64,000 bases of DNA from Spirochaetales bacterium. GTDB taxonomy: Bacteria; Spirochaetota; Spirochaetia; SZUA-6; RPPD01. A model generated the notes under the pieces. That model was not told the origin of the DNA, ran no database searches, and saw only the letters and a list, made by a program, of their open reading frames with translations. The stretch is taken from NCBI GenBank assembly GCA_016929065.1, contig JAFGJO010000054.1, positions 82,588 to 146,587 of the forward strand, in the 5' to 3' direction. The position numbers were made by a program, and so were the translations under genes. Shown here one piece after another: positions 48,450 to 57,307 of this stretch (position 1 is its first letter; each line of letters opens with the position of its first letter).

Positions 48450-49487
48450 ATGGAAGCGATTAATATCCTGCTCGTGAAGTATGGGCAAAAAGATAAAGAA
48501 TTTCTCAAAAAAACACTCACCCTCGAAGGGTATATGATTTTTGAGGCGCCAACCAAGAAAATGGTCATTGATGCCCTGAAAAAACAAAAAATTCATATCA
48601 TCATTATCAATGTGCCGTCCCTGTCGAAGGATGTGCAGAATTTATGCAGAGACATCAGAAAACAATCCTATCACAAACCCCTTCAAATTGTATTTACAAC
48701 GGATATTACCGAGCCTGAACTCTATGACCGGTTAATTGACCTTGGAGCTGATGACTTTCTGAAAAAACCGCTGAATCCCCAGGAAATTCAGGCCCGTCTC
48801 AAAGCGGCCCTCCTGCGGCTGAAAAAGCAATCCAGTCTCTTTGACGAACGGGAATATTTCAAGAATGCCGTGTTCCAGGAAGAACAGCTTTCTTCTAAAA
48901 TCCTGGATCAGAATATTTTCCTGAAAAAAGCGTTCCAGACCGTTGCAAAGGAAAACAAAGAACTTAAAAAAGTAAAAAAGGAACTTGAAAAAATCGCAAT
49001 GTTCGACACGCTGTCGGGACTGTTAAACCGGCTGAGTCTGTTCAACAGAATTGATATCGAAATTGAACGGGCAATACGCGCAGTACTGCCGCTCTCGGGG
49101 ATCATGCTTGACATTGACCATTTCAAGGAAATCAATGACAATTTTGGCCATCAATGCGGGGACCTGGTCATCAAGGAAATCGGCATCCGACTGCGCAATC
49201 AATTGCGTAAATACGACTATGCGGGCCGGTACGGCGGAGAGGAATTTTTCATTATTCTGCCGAACACTACACTCCAGCAGGCAACGACAATAGGTGAACG
49301 GTTCAGAAAGGAAATCGCGAAGACCAAATTTATCTGCAATGACGAGGAAATTGCCATTACAGTTTCAATGGGCATCGCACAGTACCGGTCGAGCGAACCG
49401 CGCGACAAATGGATCGAACGCGCAGACAAAATCATGTATGTTGCAAAACAAACCGGACGAAACAGGGTCTGCACCGAGCAGAACTGA
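48450..49487 (+). CDS. Diguanylate cyclase with a degenerate receiver domain
   Basis: This 345-residue protein has a receiver-like domain (1-125), a helical linker, and a GGDEF domain. The phosphorylation Asp is replaced by Asn54 (IIINVP) and the N-terminal acidic pair is lost, though the Lys of FLKKPLN remains. So phosphorylation in the usual way is unlikely. The cyclase looks active: GGEEF 262-266 with the inhibitory RxxD site (RKYD 253-256). It would make cyclic di-GMP. The start follows GGGATA. Upstream is a possible TTGCTC-N17-TAGAAT promoter. Confidence 0.9.
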   Translation: MEAINILLVKYGQKDKEFLKKTLTLEGYMIFEAPTKKMVIDALKKQKIHIIIINVPSLSKDVQNLCRDIRKQSYHKPLQIVFTTDITEPELYDRLIDLGADDFLKKPLNPQEIQARLKAALLRLKKQSSLFDEREYFKNAVFQEEQLSSKILDQNIFLKKAFQTVAKENKELKKVKKELEKIAMFDTLSGLLNRLSLFNRIDIEIERAIRAVLPLSGIMLDIDHFKEINDNFGHQCGDLVIKEIGIRLRNQLRKYDYAGRYGGEEFFIILPNTTLQQATTIGERFRKEIAKTKFICNDEEIAITVSMGIAQYRSSEPRDKWIERADKIMYVAKQTGRNRVCTEQN

Positions 49488-49492
49488 ATTTC

Positions 49493-50278
49493 CTAATCGC
49501 GGTACTGCGATAAAAACCACTTTTCCAATGCCTCGATACGGTTATGGAACGATTCGGCCTTTCCTTCCATTATCCCGAACGGGTTCGCTCCCGACACACA
49601 AATCATCGAATAGAACATAATGGCGTTGTCCGTCGGGATAACGATGATGTAATACCGGAGCTTGCCGGGATCCACGATCGGAATTATCCCGTACCAGACC
49701 TGAGAGATATTGCTCATTTCCATGAGAAAATACCCCTCAAGTGCTCGGTAAGTGACCTGGTATGTATTCTCCCCGAACGATGAATCATGCTGATAGGTGT
49801 ATATTGTCCTCGAGGGGACCAGGTCGGAAACCTGCAAATCGGAGAGCCTGGTTCTGCTGTCGGGAGACGGAATGCGGTACGACTCATGGATAAACTCCCG
49901 CATTCTTTTTCTGCTGGCAGAATAATACAAAATACCTTTCAAACTGCTCACCGACATCAATACATTATAGATCGCAAGGTTTTTTGCATCCGTATCGGCC
50001 TTGTTGGTGAATGTATGGACCTTTAAAATCTCGACCCCGAAGGTGACATTCATGGTTTTCAGTTCTTTTTTTATCCTGTCCGAGGAAAAAACATTCGGAA
50101 GCAGGGAGGGGGACTGCGTTTCCTTGAACATCGATGAGGCTGCGCCGGTTTTTTCCAGCAGGGCATAGGTATCCGCATCAAGCCTGTTTTTGTATTTTTC
50201 AACACCCCGCTGCTCCTGGGAAAAAACAACAGCAGCGGCAAGAAATAGAATCAGCGTTGCAATACGCAGTATTTTCAT
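49493..50278 (-). CDS. Secreted protein of unknown function
   Basis: This 261-residue protein has a signal peptide (MKILRIATLILFLAAAVVFSQE) and a globular region (FGVEILKVHTFTNKADTDAKNLAIYNVLMSVSSLKGILYYSASRKRMREFI). It resembles secreted proteins I associate with treponemes (a DUF6675-like pattern), but I am not certain. I chose the ATG at 50278. It ends six bases after the cyclase stop, convergently. Function unknown. Confidence 0.8.
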   Translation of the reverse strand: MKILRIATLILFLAAAVVFSQEQRGVEKYKNRLDADTYALLEKTGAASSMFKETQSPSLLPNVFSSDRIKKELKTMNVTFGVEILKVHTFTNKADTDAKNLAIYNVLMSVSSLKGILYYSASRKRMREFIHESYRIPSPDSRTRLSDLQVSDLVPSRTIYTYQHDSSFGENTYQVTYRALEGYFLMEMSNISQVWYGIIPIVDPGKLRYYIIVIPTDNAIMFYSMICVSGANPFGIMEGKAESFHNRIEALEKWFLSQYRD

Positions 50279-50294
50279 GGTACTGTATCCTCTC

Positions 50295-50406
50295 ATACGA
50301 AATGGTTGTGTGCTGCAATCCTGTTCACTATATACAAAACCACTGCATATATCCAGTGCAGTTCAAACTGCACACAGAATATAGCCGACAGCAAACCATT
50401 TCGTAT
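50295..50406. repeat. 112-bp element bounded by 13-bp inverted repeats
   Basis: ATACGAAATGGTT (50295-50307) is matched by its exact reverse complement (50394-50406). Both ends are next to CTC, which might be a 3-bp target duplication. Inside lies the hairpin GTGCAGT/ACTGCAC. It lies between the secreted-protein and murG start codons, so it could be a MITE-like insertion or the operator region of a divergent promoter pair. Confidence 0.6.
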
Positions 50407-50449
50407 CTCAGTTGTTAAACACTGGAAGGGATAGAAGCGTTACATTATT

Positions 50450-51580
50450 ATGGCACAGGCAATAAACAATGGTTTCCCAATTTGTTTTACCGGGGGCGGA
50501 ACCGGCGGACACGTCATTCCCGGCCTTGCGGTAATCGAGCAAATTCAAAAAAAGTTTGATGTCAACGTGATATGGATCGGCTCCGGAAAAGGTATCGAGA
50601 AAAAACTGATATCAGATGCAGGCATCAGGTTTGCCGCCATTCCCGCAGGAAAACTGCGCAGGTATTTTTCCCTGCGCAATCTCATCGATATGTTCAAGGT
50701 TGTTGCAGGCATTGTCCGTTCCTGGTTCATATTAAAGAAATGTAAACCCCTTGTGGTTTTCTCCAAGGGCGGATATGTCACTGTTCCGCCGGTCATCGCG
50801 GCCGGATTTCTGAAAATTCCGGTGGTCACCCATGAATCGGATTTTGATCCAGGTCTCGCCACCCGCATTGCATCGGGCCGGGCGGCAAAAATATGTGTTT
50901 CCTATCCCCAGACTGCTGATTATTTTCACGCGGCCGTCAAATCAAAAATCGTGGTCACCGGAAATCCAGTACGCAGTGCAATCCTTTCGGGAGATCCAAA
51001 ACAGGGGAAACAGGCAGTCGGCTGCCCTTCATCCCTGCCCCTGGTATTTGTGCTGGGAGGAAGCCTGGGGTCAAAGGCGGTGAACACACTTGTTGACGGG
51101 ATCAAGGAAAACTGCAAAGACACCCTGTTCATCGTACATCAGCGCGGAGCGGGAAATCCCGACACTTCAGGCCGCGTATACCCGCATGTCTTCACCCGCG
51201 ACTTTTTTTACTCAGAGCTGCCGCATATTCTCGCCGCTTCGTCGCTGGTAATATCACGCGCCGGTGCCAATACCCTGTGGGAGCTTGCAGCTGCTCAAAA
51301 ACCGTCCATTCTGGTGCCGCTCGTAGCCGGCAGCCGGGGCGATCAGGTACGGAATGCTGCGGTGTTTGAAAAAATCGGGGCGGCACGGGTACTGGATGAA
51401 AAAACGGCAACACCGCAGCAACTGCTTGAGATTATCCGCGATTGTGTGGATAATAAAGAGAAACTGAAAGCCATGAGCACTGCTGCGGGAAGTATATTCA
51501 AACCAGAGGCCGCAAGCCGCATTGCAGAGGTGATCATGAATTGTGCACAGGAAAGGAAAACAGCCGCGGATGGGAATTAG
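50450..51580 (+). CDS. murG: UDP-GlcNAc--lipid I GlcNAc transferase MurG
   Basis: This 376-residue MurG has the GGGTGGHVIPGLAV loop near residues 15-28 that binds lipid phosphate. The C-terminal UDP-GlcNAc site is also present (VLGGSLGSKAVN, SRAGANTLWELAAAQKPSILVPL). It makes lipid II on the inner membrane face. Here it is away from the usual dcw cluster and followed by cvpA, overlapping it by 11 bases. The ribosome site is weak. Confidence 0.95.
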   Translation: MAQAINNGFPICFTGGGTGGHVIPGLAVIEQIQKKFDVNVIWIGSGKGIEKKLISDAGIRFAAIPAGKLRRYFSLRNLIDMFKVVAGIVRSWFILKKCKPLVVFSKGGYVTVPPVIAAGFLKIPVVTHESDFDPGLATRIASGRAAKICVSYPQTADYFHAAVKSKIVVTGNPVRSAILSGDPKQGKQAVGCPSSLPLVFVLGGSLGSKAVNTLVDGIKENCKDTLFIVHQRGAGNPDTSGRVYPHVFTRDFFYSELPHILAASSLVISRAGANTLWELAAAQKPSILVPLVAGSRGDQVRNAAVFEKIGAARVLDEKTATPQQLLEIIRDCVDNKEKLKAMSTAAGSIFKPEAASRIAEVIMNCAQERKTAADGN

Positions 51581-52043
51581 CCCTTTTGATATTGTTGTTG
51601 TCGTTGTTGTCATTGTGCTGATGGTCCGCGGAGCAATGCGCGGATTTATCACCGAAATCCTTTCTACCGCGGCCCCGTTTTTCGGCATACTCTGCGGCGC
51701 ATTGATCTCGGGCCATATTGCTCCTGTTTTTTCGTTTCTTACCGGCTCGCCGGACAACTTCATCAACAGGATCATCGCCTTTCTGGTTGTCTTTCTGGTC
51801 ATTTATCTGGTCTCTTTCATCCTTCAGCGGGTGTTCCATCAGATTATCGATGAGCTGAATCTTGAAAATGCCGACCGCGCTCTGGGCTTTTTTGTCGGGG
51901 CGTTGGAGGGTATTGCGGTTGTCATTTTTGCGGTTTTGATCATGAGCCTCCTGCCCTTTCAGGAAGTTTGCACGCTGCTCTTCGACAGTATGGCCGGCCG
52001 GCTGCTGTTGCCGCTGTTGCCGTCTTCACATGAGCTTTTCTAA
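51570..52043 (+). CDS. cvpA: CvpA-family membrane protein
   Basis: This 157-residue protein has four membrane segments and the family pattern GISPFDIVVVVVVIVLMVRGAMRGFITEILS ... ENADRALGFFVGALEGIAVVIFAVL. CvpA affects colicin V export and envelope stress in E. coli. I chose the ATG at 51570, within the end of murG. The downstream gene starts 16 bases later. Confidence 0.88.
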   Translation: MGISPFDIVVVVVVIVLMVRGAMRGFITEILSTAAPFFGILCGALISGHIAPVFSFLTGSPDNFINRIIAFLVVFLVIYLVSFILQRVFHQIIDELNLENADRALGFFVGALEGIAVVIFAVLIMSLLPFQEVCTLLFDSMAGRLLLPLLPSSHELF

Positions 52044-52059
52044 TCAAGGGAGATAACGG

Positions 52060-53259
52060 GTGTTCGAAAATATCATCGGAAACGAATCCACCATTTCTGC
52101 AATCAGACGTGAAATTCTGTCGAAAGAGTTCCCCCAGGCAGTGCTTTTTGCAGGCCCCAAATATTCCGGAAAGCTTTCAACAGCACTGGAAACAGCCCGG
52201 ATTCTTGCGTGCGAAAAAAAAGCGGAATGGCCCTGTACCTGCACCGCATGCATTCAGTCAAAACAGCTGCTGCATCCCTATACGATCTTGTGCGGATACA
52301 GGACATTTGCTGCTGAAATTGCCGCAGCGGCCAACACCCTCCAGAGGGTCAGGACACCGGCTTCCCAGCATCTATTCGTCCGCAGCATCCGCAAACTCAC
52401 CCGAAGATTTGATGCACACATTTTTACCACTGAAGAGTCAAAGCGGAAAATCATTCAGGACTGTATTATGAAAATTGAAGATTCACTGGATGCAGTATCG
52501 CCCGGCAGGCCGCTTGCAGAAAACAAGCTGCTTACAAAACAGATTTCAGAAATGACCGGGCTTGCAGGAACACTTGAACAATTCGTGCCGAAAGACAATA
52601 TCCCGGTCAGCCAGATACGGAATATCATCCAATGGTCGTTTGAAACAACTGCCAGCGAAAAAAAAATCATCATCATCGAAAACGCATCCGGCATGCTCGA
52701 CTCCTCCCGTAATGCCCTGCTGAAAATTCTGGAAGAACCGCCCCAGCACACACACTTCATCCTGATTACCCCGAGGCCTGATGAGCTCATCGCGACAATC
52801 CGCTCCCGGGTCCGCAAATACCGCTTTCTGCCGAGAACGCACGAACAAACTTCCGAGATTCTCACCCGGGTGTTCAAGGAAGAGACAATCGATTTCCCGT
52901 CACTCCGCGATTATTTTCTTGCGTGGGAAGACATTAATGCCGAACTGCTCGGGCAGCTGGTACTGCGGTTTGCCGAAAATATTCTGCTTCCCAAACCAGT
53001 CATTCTGCAGAATGCACTTCCCCAGCTTTTTGAAAAAAAAGCTCCTTCCACACTCTGCCGGACATTTCTGGAAGAACTGCTCATTCATTTCCGCCGGCAG
53101 CTTGCCGAATCTCCCCCTGACCAGGAACCGGCACTTCTGGAACGGTTTGAGCGGTGGACAAAACTGCTGCATGCACGCTACCGGGAATATGCAACCCTGA
53201 ACATCTCAATGGAACTTTTTTTGGAGCGGCTCTATCTTGAACTGCGGGAGGCAGTATGA
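52060..53259 (+). CDS. holB: DNA polymerase III delta'-type clamp-loader subunit
   Basis: This 399-residue protein is related to DnaX/HolB (FENIIGNESTISAIRREI, FAGPKYSGKLSTALETARILAC). Its Walker A is GPKYSGKL, lacking Ser/Thr, so ATP binding is probably lost as in delta'. Cysteines near residues 51-65 recall a zinc module. A late Arg-Ser-Arg motif (TIRSRVRKYRF) is the sensor segment. The start is GTG with AAGGGAG upstream. It overlaps the kinase gene by four bases. Confidence 0.8.
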   Translation: MFENIIGNESTISAIRREILSKEFPQAVLFAGPKYSGKLSTALETARILACEKKAEWPCTCTACIQSKQLLHPYTILCGYRTFAAEIAAAANTLQRVRTPASQHLFVRSIRKLTRRFDAHIFTTEESKRKIIQDCIMKIEDSLDAVSPGRPLAENKLLTKQISEMTGLAGTLEQFVPKDNIPVSQIRNIIQWSFETTASEKKIIIIENASGMLDSSRNALLKILEEPPQHTHFILITPRPDELIATIRSRVRKYRFLPRTHEQTSEILTRVFKEETIDFPSLRDYFLAWEDINAELLGQLVLRFAENILLPKPVILQNALPQLFEKKAPSTLCRTFLEELLIHFRRQLAESPPDQEPALLERFERWTKLLHARYREYATLNISMELFLERLYLELREAV

Positions 53260-54422
53260 GAAAGTTTATAGAACGCACACTGGAAAAACTCCCCAAACTC
53301 GACATTCAGCGCATCCGGCACCTGATCGCACAAATGGCAGGCGAAAACGAGCTGTTGGAGATGGTCCTCCACTCGATGACCGACGGCGTCCTGGTTACCG
53401 ATGAAAATCATCTGCTGCTGTTGTTCAACAAATCTGCCGAACGCCTCCTGCCCTTCCGAAAACAGGAAATCCTGGAAAAAACCCTCTGGGACATGATCGA
53501 CGATCCCGAAATTGCGCGTTTTTTCGGCGAATCGCTGACCAACAAGGAAATTATCCGCGATAAATCATTTATCGTGGGAACCGGCACAACCAGAACACTT
53601 TCGATCAGTATCATGCCGCTGGTCAAGGAAGGGACAGTGCACGGAAGCCTCATCCATGTAGAGGACATCACAGAAAAAAAGTCGAACGAAGCACGGCTGC
53701 GCAGAGCGGAAAGCCTCGCCTCCCTGACAACCCTCGCAGCCGGTGTTGCGCATGAAATCAAAAATCCACTCGGTTCAATCGGCATACATCTTCAGCTCTC
53801 GCAAAAGGAAATGAAGGGGAAAAAAAACATCAAGACCGATACCATTTCCCATAATCTGGAAATAATTGCCGAAGAAGTCGAACGGCTGAACAGGATTGTC
53901 GTCGACTTTCTATTCGCCGTGCGGCCCATGAATATCCAGCTTGAACTCACCAATATCAACCATGTAATCCGGGAACTCGTCGAGTTTCTAAAATTCGAAC
54001 TGGCCGAGGCCGGCGTCAAAGTCGAACTTGAACTGGGGCAGCATCTGCCGCAGGTGATGCTCGACGACAAATATCTCAAGCAGGCGCTTTTAAACCTTGT
54101 CCAGAATTCGATATCTGCGATGCCCGAAGGCGGCACTCTCAAACTCGAAACCCTGCGGCGGGGGCAGGATGTCGTTTTACGTATCATCGATACCGGCTCG
54201 GGCATTCCTCCGGATATTATGGACAAAATCTTTGAGCCGTATTTCACCACAAAGGATTTTGGTTCAGGACTTGGCCTTACCCTGGTGTACAAAATCATCA
54301 AGGAACATATGGGCGAGATTTCTGTAACCTCAAAAGAGGGAAAGGGGACCACGTTTTCCATCAGCCTTGAAATTCCTCAGTCAGAAAAAAAACTCATCGG
54401 GTATGGGGGTAAAGACGAATGA
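53256..54422 (+). CDS. NtrB-type sensor histidine kinase
   Basis: This 388-residue soluble kinase has a PAS domain (about 35-140), a HisKA domain with phospho-His166 (AAGVAHEIKNPLGSIGIHL), and a HATPase domain (QNSISAMPEGGTL, DTGSGIPPDIMDKIFEPYFTTKDFGSGLGL). No membrane segment is present. It overlaps holB and the response-regulator gene by four bases each, so it is translated with them. Signal and targets are unknown. Confidence 0.93.
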   Translation: MRKFIERTLEKLPKLDIQRIRHLIAQMAGENELLEMVLHSMTDGVLVTDENHLLLLFNKSAERLLPFRKQEILEKTLWDMIDDPEIARFFGESLTNKEIIRDKSFIVGTGTTRTLSISIMPLVKEGTVHGSLIHVEDITEKKSNEARLRRAESLASLTTLAAGVAHEIKNPLGSIGIHLQLSQKEMKGKKNIKTDTISHNLEIIAEEVERLNRIVVDFLFAVRPMNIQLELTNINHVIRELVEFLKFELAEAGVKVELELGQHLPQVMLDDKYLKQALLNLVQNSISAMPEGGTLKLETLRRGQDVVLRIIDTGSGIPPDIMDKIFEPYFTTKDFGSGLGLTLVYKIIKEHMGEISVTSKEGKGTTFSISLEIPQSEKKLIGYGGKDE

Positions 54423-55768
54423 AATACAACATACTGACCGTCGATGACGAAAAAAATATCCGCGAAGGGCTCGCCCGCGCGCTTGAAATGGACGGTTATA
54501 AATCCTACATTGCCGGAACCGGAGACGAAGCGCTCGATATCATCAACCGTGAAGAAATAGATCTGGTCATTTCTGACCTGAAAATGCCGGGCCTCCCCGG
54601 CGAGGAACTTTTAAAAAGAATTGTCTCGCAGTATCCGACAGTACCGGTGATCATCCTTACCGGCCACGGGACCGTCGAAAGCGCGGTCAAGGCAATGCAC
54701 GACGGAGCCTATGACTTTTTGACCAAACCGCCGAATCTGGAACGGCTCTCTCTACTGGTAAAAAAAGCACTCTCCAAGCGCGAACTCTACCTGCAACATC
54801 GCGAACTGGAAGAAGAGCTTGCCAGACGGACAAAGTTTCCCAATATAATCGGCAGCAGCGGCCAGATGAAACGTATTTTTGAGCTTGTCGCCCAGGTTGC
54901 CCCCACCAGGGCATCGGTATTGATCACTGGAGAATCCGGTGTGGGAAAAGAACTGGTCGCCGATGCCATACATTTCAATTCGCCGCGGAAAGAAAAACCG
55001 TATATCAAGGTACATTGCGCAGCCCTGTCCGAATCATTACTGGAAAGCGAGCTCTTTGGCCATGAAAAAGGCGCCTTTACCGGCGCACTCTCCCGCCGCA
55101 GGGGACGCTTCGAGCTATCACAGCTGGGCACGATTTTCCTCGATGAAATCGGCGAGATCAACCAGAACATTCAAATAAAAATACTGCGGGTCATTCAGGA
55201 AAAACAATTCGAGCGGGTCGGCGGCGAGGAAACCATCGAGGTAGACACCCGCATTATTGCAGCCACGAACCGCGATTTGAAAGCTGAAATAGAGAAGGGC
55301 AATTTCCGCGAAGATCTGTTTTACCGCCTGAATGTGGTCAATATCCATGTACCGCCGCTGCGCGAGCACAAGGAAGACATTCCCATCCTGATCGCCGGGT
55401 TCATCAATGAAATTGCATCGGACAACAACAAACAAATCGACGGCATTGATCCAAAAGCGCGCGCAATTTTAAGCCGCTATCCCTGGCCGGGAAATGTCCG
55501 GGAACTGCGCAACAGCATAGAGAGCGCGGTAGTGCTCTGCAAAGGAGGAGTTATCACCGTCGACGACCTCCCCACCTACATTCAGGCAGACTCGGATGAA
55601 GACTACATCCGGGTAAAGGCCGGCACAACCCTTGCCGATGCAGAGAAGGAAATTCTGGTGTTTACATTAAACCAGCTCGGCAACAACAAAAGCAAGACAG
55701 CGGACGTACTCGGCATCGGACGAAAAACACTGCATCGAAAACTGAAGGAATACGGGCTGGAGGAGTAG
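54419..55768 (+). CDS. NtrC-type sigma54-dependent response regulator
   Basis: This 449-residue regulator has a receiver (Asp9/Asp10, phospho-Asp53 in VISDLKMPG, Lys near 103). It also has a sigma54-activating AAA+ domain (Walker A GESGVGKE, GAFTGA loop, Walker B TIFLDEIGE) and a C-terminal Fis helix-turn-helix (SKTADVLGIGRKTLHRKLKEYG). It is the cognate partner of the kinase before it. A transcriptional activator with sigma54 is implied. Confidence 0.94.
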   Translation: MKYNILTVDDEKNIREGLARALEMDGYKSYIAGTGDEALDIINREEIDLVISDLKMPGLPGEELLKRIVSQYPTVPVIILTGHGTVESAVKAMHDGAYDFLTKPPNLERLSLLVKKALSKRELYLQHRELEEELARRTKFPNIIGSSGQMKRIFELVAQVAPTRASVLITGESGVGKELVADAIHFNSPRKEKPYIKVHCAALSESLLESELFGHEKGAFTGALSRRRGRFELSQLGTIFLDEIGEINQNIQIKILRVIQEKQFERVGGEETIEVDTRIIAATNRDLKAEIEKGNFREDLFYRLNVVNIHVPPLREHKEDIPILIAGFINEIASDNNKQIDGIDPKARAILSRYPWPGNVRELRNSIESAVVLCKGGVITVDDLPTYIQADSDEDYIRVKAGTTLADAEKEILVFTLNQLGNNKSKTADVLGIGRKTLHRKLKEYGLEE

Positions 55769-55804
55769 GATGTCTCGCCAGGGACACGGAGAGGATACAC
55801 TTCT

Positions 55805-55838
55805 AAAAAAATCCCCGGCATCAACAAGATACCGGGGA
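55805..55838 (-). terminator. Intrinsic terminator of the bactofilin-like gene
   Basis: Minus-strand TCCCCGGTATC and GATGCCGGGGA pair over 11 bases (one G-U) around a 5-base loop and are followed by seven T. It ends the minus-strand gene at 55859-57007. On the plus strand no U-run follows, so it probably does not terminate the regulator gene. Confidence 0.85.
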
Positions 55839-55858
55839 GATATATCATAAACCGTTGA

Positions 55859-57007
55859 TTATGCTTCAGCGGTTTTCTGCTTTCCGTTGCCAAACTCGGT
55901 CTTGAAGAGTCCTTCCAGTATTTTCCCCCACCCCAGAGCAGAGAAAAAGATAAAGCCAAGCACCGACAGCACAGGTATTATCGAAATAATCACTGCAGCC
56001 GCCATTCCAAGCAGAAAGTACAAGTGCCGTGATTTTTTCTTCCATTTAAACAGTCTGAATAAAAACTGCCCGGCAAGGGTTACGCCTATGATCTGGGTAA
56101 ACAGCAGGATCGGCAGGCCCGCAAGCAGAAGAATAAACGCTGCCGGTATTGTCACTGCCAGGAGGGCTCCAACAACAATAATGACCGGGAAAATAAAGAA
56201 GGGAATAAGGCCCCACAGCCCGGTATACAAAAACCACCTGTTCGTCCGTTCTTCTTCCAAAGTTTTCGAAGCCGGGAAAACGAGCAGTAAAAGCCCTGCA
56301 ATCAGAAAAGAAAGGAACGATGCAATCGCAAAGATGATCCCGAATATTTTCATATTTTCAACAGCTGCTGCGTTGTCGAAGAAATAATGCCTGTCCCATT
56401 CCCTGTATTCAATACTGCCGGCAACTTTGCTGCGGTCTGTTGCCGACAATTCCCAGTCAGATGAATATTCCACGTTGCCTTCAATTTTACCGTTTTCACC
56501 GAAAATTATTTTTTTGGCCTTTGTATATACTGTTCCTTTTACCACATTATTGATATACACCTTTCCCGCGGCTGCATACACATCACCGTTCACCACACCA
56601 TTAATGTTGATGATACTTCCCCCGGCAAGAATGTCGCCGGTAATTACCGCACCCTCTCCGACAAAGACATCATTCCCTGCAAAAAAAACCGTTCCGGTAA
56701 TATCACCCAGGATCTTCACCGTTTCGGCGCCGATGTGCATGTCATTTTTTACCGTTCCGTCAACAGTCACCTGTTTTCCAAAGGCGGTGATCCCGGATTC
56801 AGCAGTGCCGGTAAAATTCAGTTCCTGGCCGAAGAAATACAGGTTGTCGACCAGACCGGTATATTCCAGTTCTTCGCCAAAGAAAATATAGTCCCCGATT
56901 TCTGTTTTGCCTTCAACCAGTTTTTCTTTTGAAAATTGGATATCAACCGCACTCGCGGATACTACTGCGGCGATAAAAAATACCGTCAAAAAAATTTTGA
57001 TTTTCAT
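55859..57007 (-). CDS. Exported bactofilin-like (polymer-forming) membrane protein
   Basis: This is a 382-residue protein. It has a signal peptide (MKIKIFLTVFFIAAVVSASA), then a beta-helical region (about 30-200) with repeated short strands (ITGDILAGGSIININGVVNGDVYAAAGKVYINNVVKGTVYT) as in bactofilins/DUF583. Several membrane segments follow (about 225-360) and a short charged tail. The gene is monocistronic with a clear terminator. It may form a surface or periplasmic scaffold; that is inference. Confidence 0.82.
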   Translation of the reverse strand: MKIKIFLTVFFIAAVVSASAVDIQFSKEKLVEGKTEIGDYIFFGEELEYTGLVDNLYFFGQELNFTGTAESGITAFGKQVTVDGTVKNDMHIGAETVKILGDITGTVFFAGNDVFVGEGAVITGDILAGGSIININGVVNGDVYAAAGKVYINNVVKGTVYTKAKKIIFGENGKIEGNVEYSSDWELSATDRSKVAGSIEYREWDRHYFFDNAAAVENMKIFGIIFAIASFLSFLIAGLLLLVFPASKTLEEERTNRWFLYTGLWGLIPFFIFPVIIVVGALLAVTIPAAFILLLAGLPILLFTQIIGVTLAGQFLFRLFKWKKKSRHLYFLLGMAAAVIISIIPVLSVLGFIFFSALGWGKILEGLFKTEFGNGKQKTAEA

Positions 57008-57060
57008 GGTTTTGCTCCTTTACAATAATTTATCTATTTTAATATAGCGTGATAAAAAGG

Positions 57061-57306
57061 ACATTTCACCCATAAACGGATGAGCGGTCGGAATTCACGG
57101 ATGAATGGTCGATGAAAAAGCAGTAAAACAATAAACTGCGAATTGCAGGAATAAAAAAAGTAAATAGATGACAGGATTTACAGGATCAAAAAAATAATAA
57201 AAAACATGACAACACCCTTTTCCTCCGCGTTCGAAGCCTGCCCTGGATTCTCGGGGGGTGTACCCTGTGCCTCTGTGAGAAACTCTTTATCCATGGCATC
57301 CACTTT
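57061..57306. other. 300-base gap with degenerate repeat phrases
   Basis: No gene is visible. The segment holds ACAGGATTTACAGGATCAA (57171-57189), which repeats ACAGGAT at a 9-base step, a GGATGAGCGG/GGATGAATGG pair near 57079 and 57098, and the phrase CCCTGTGCCTCTGTGAGAAA (57267-57286). These phrases recur in many environmental genomes. A small terminator-like signal was not found. Confidence 0.5.
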
Positions 57307-57307
57307 T

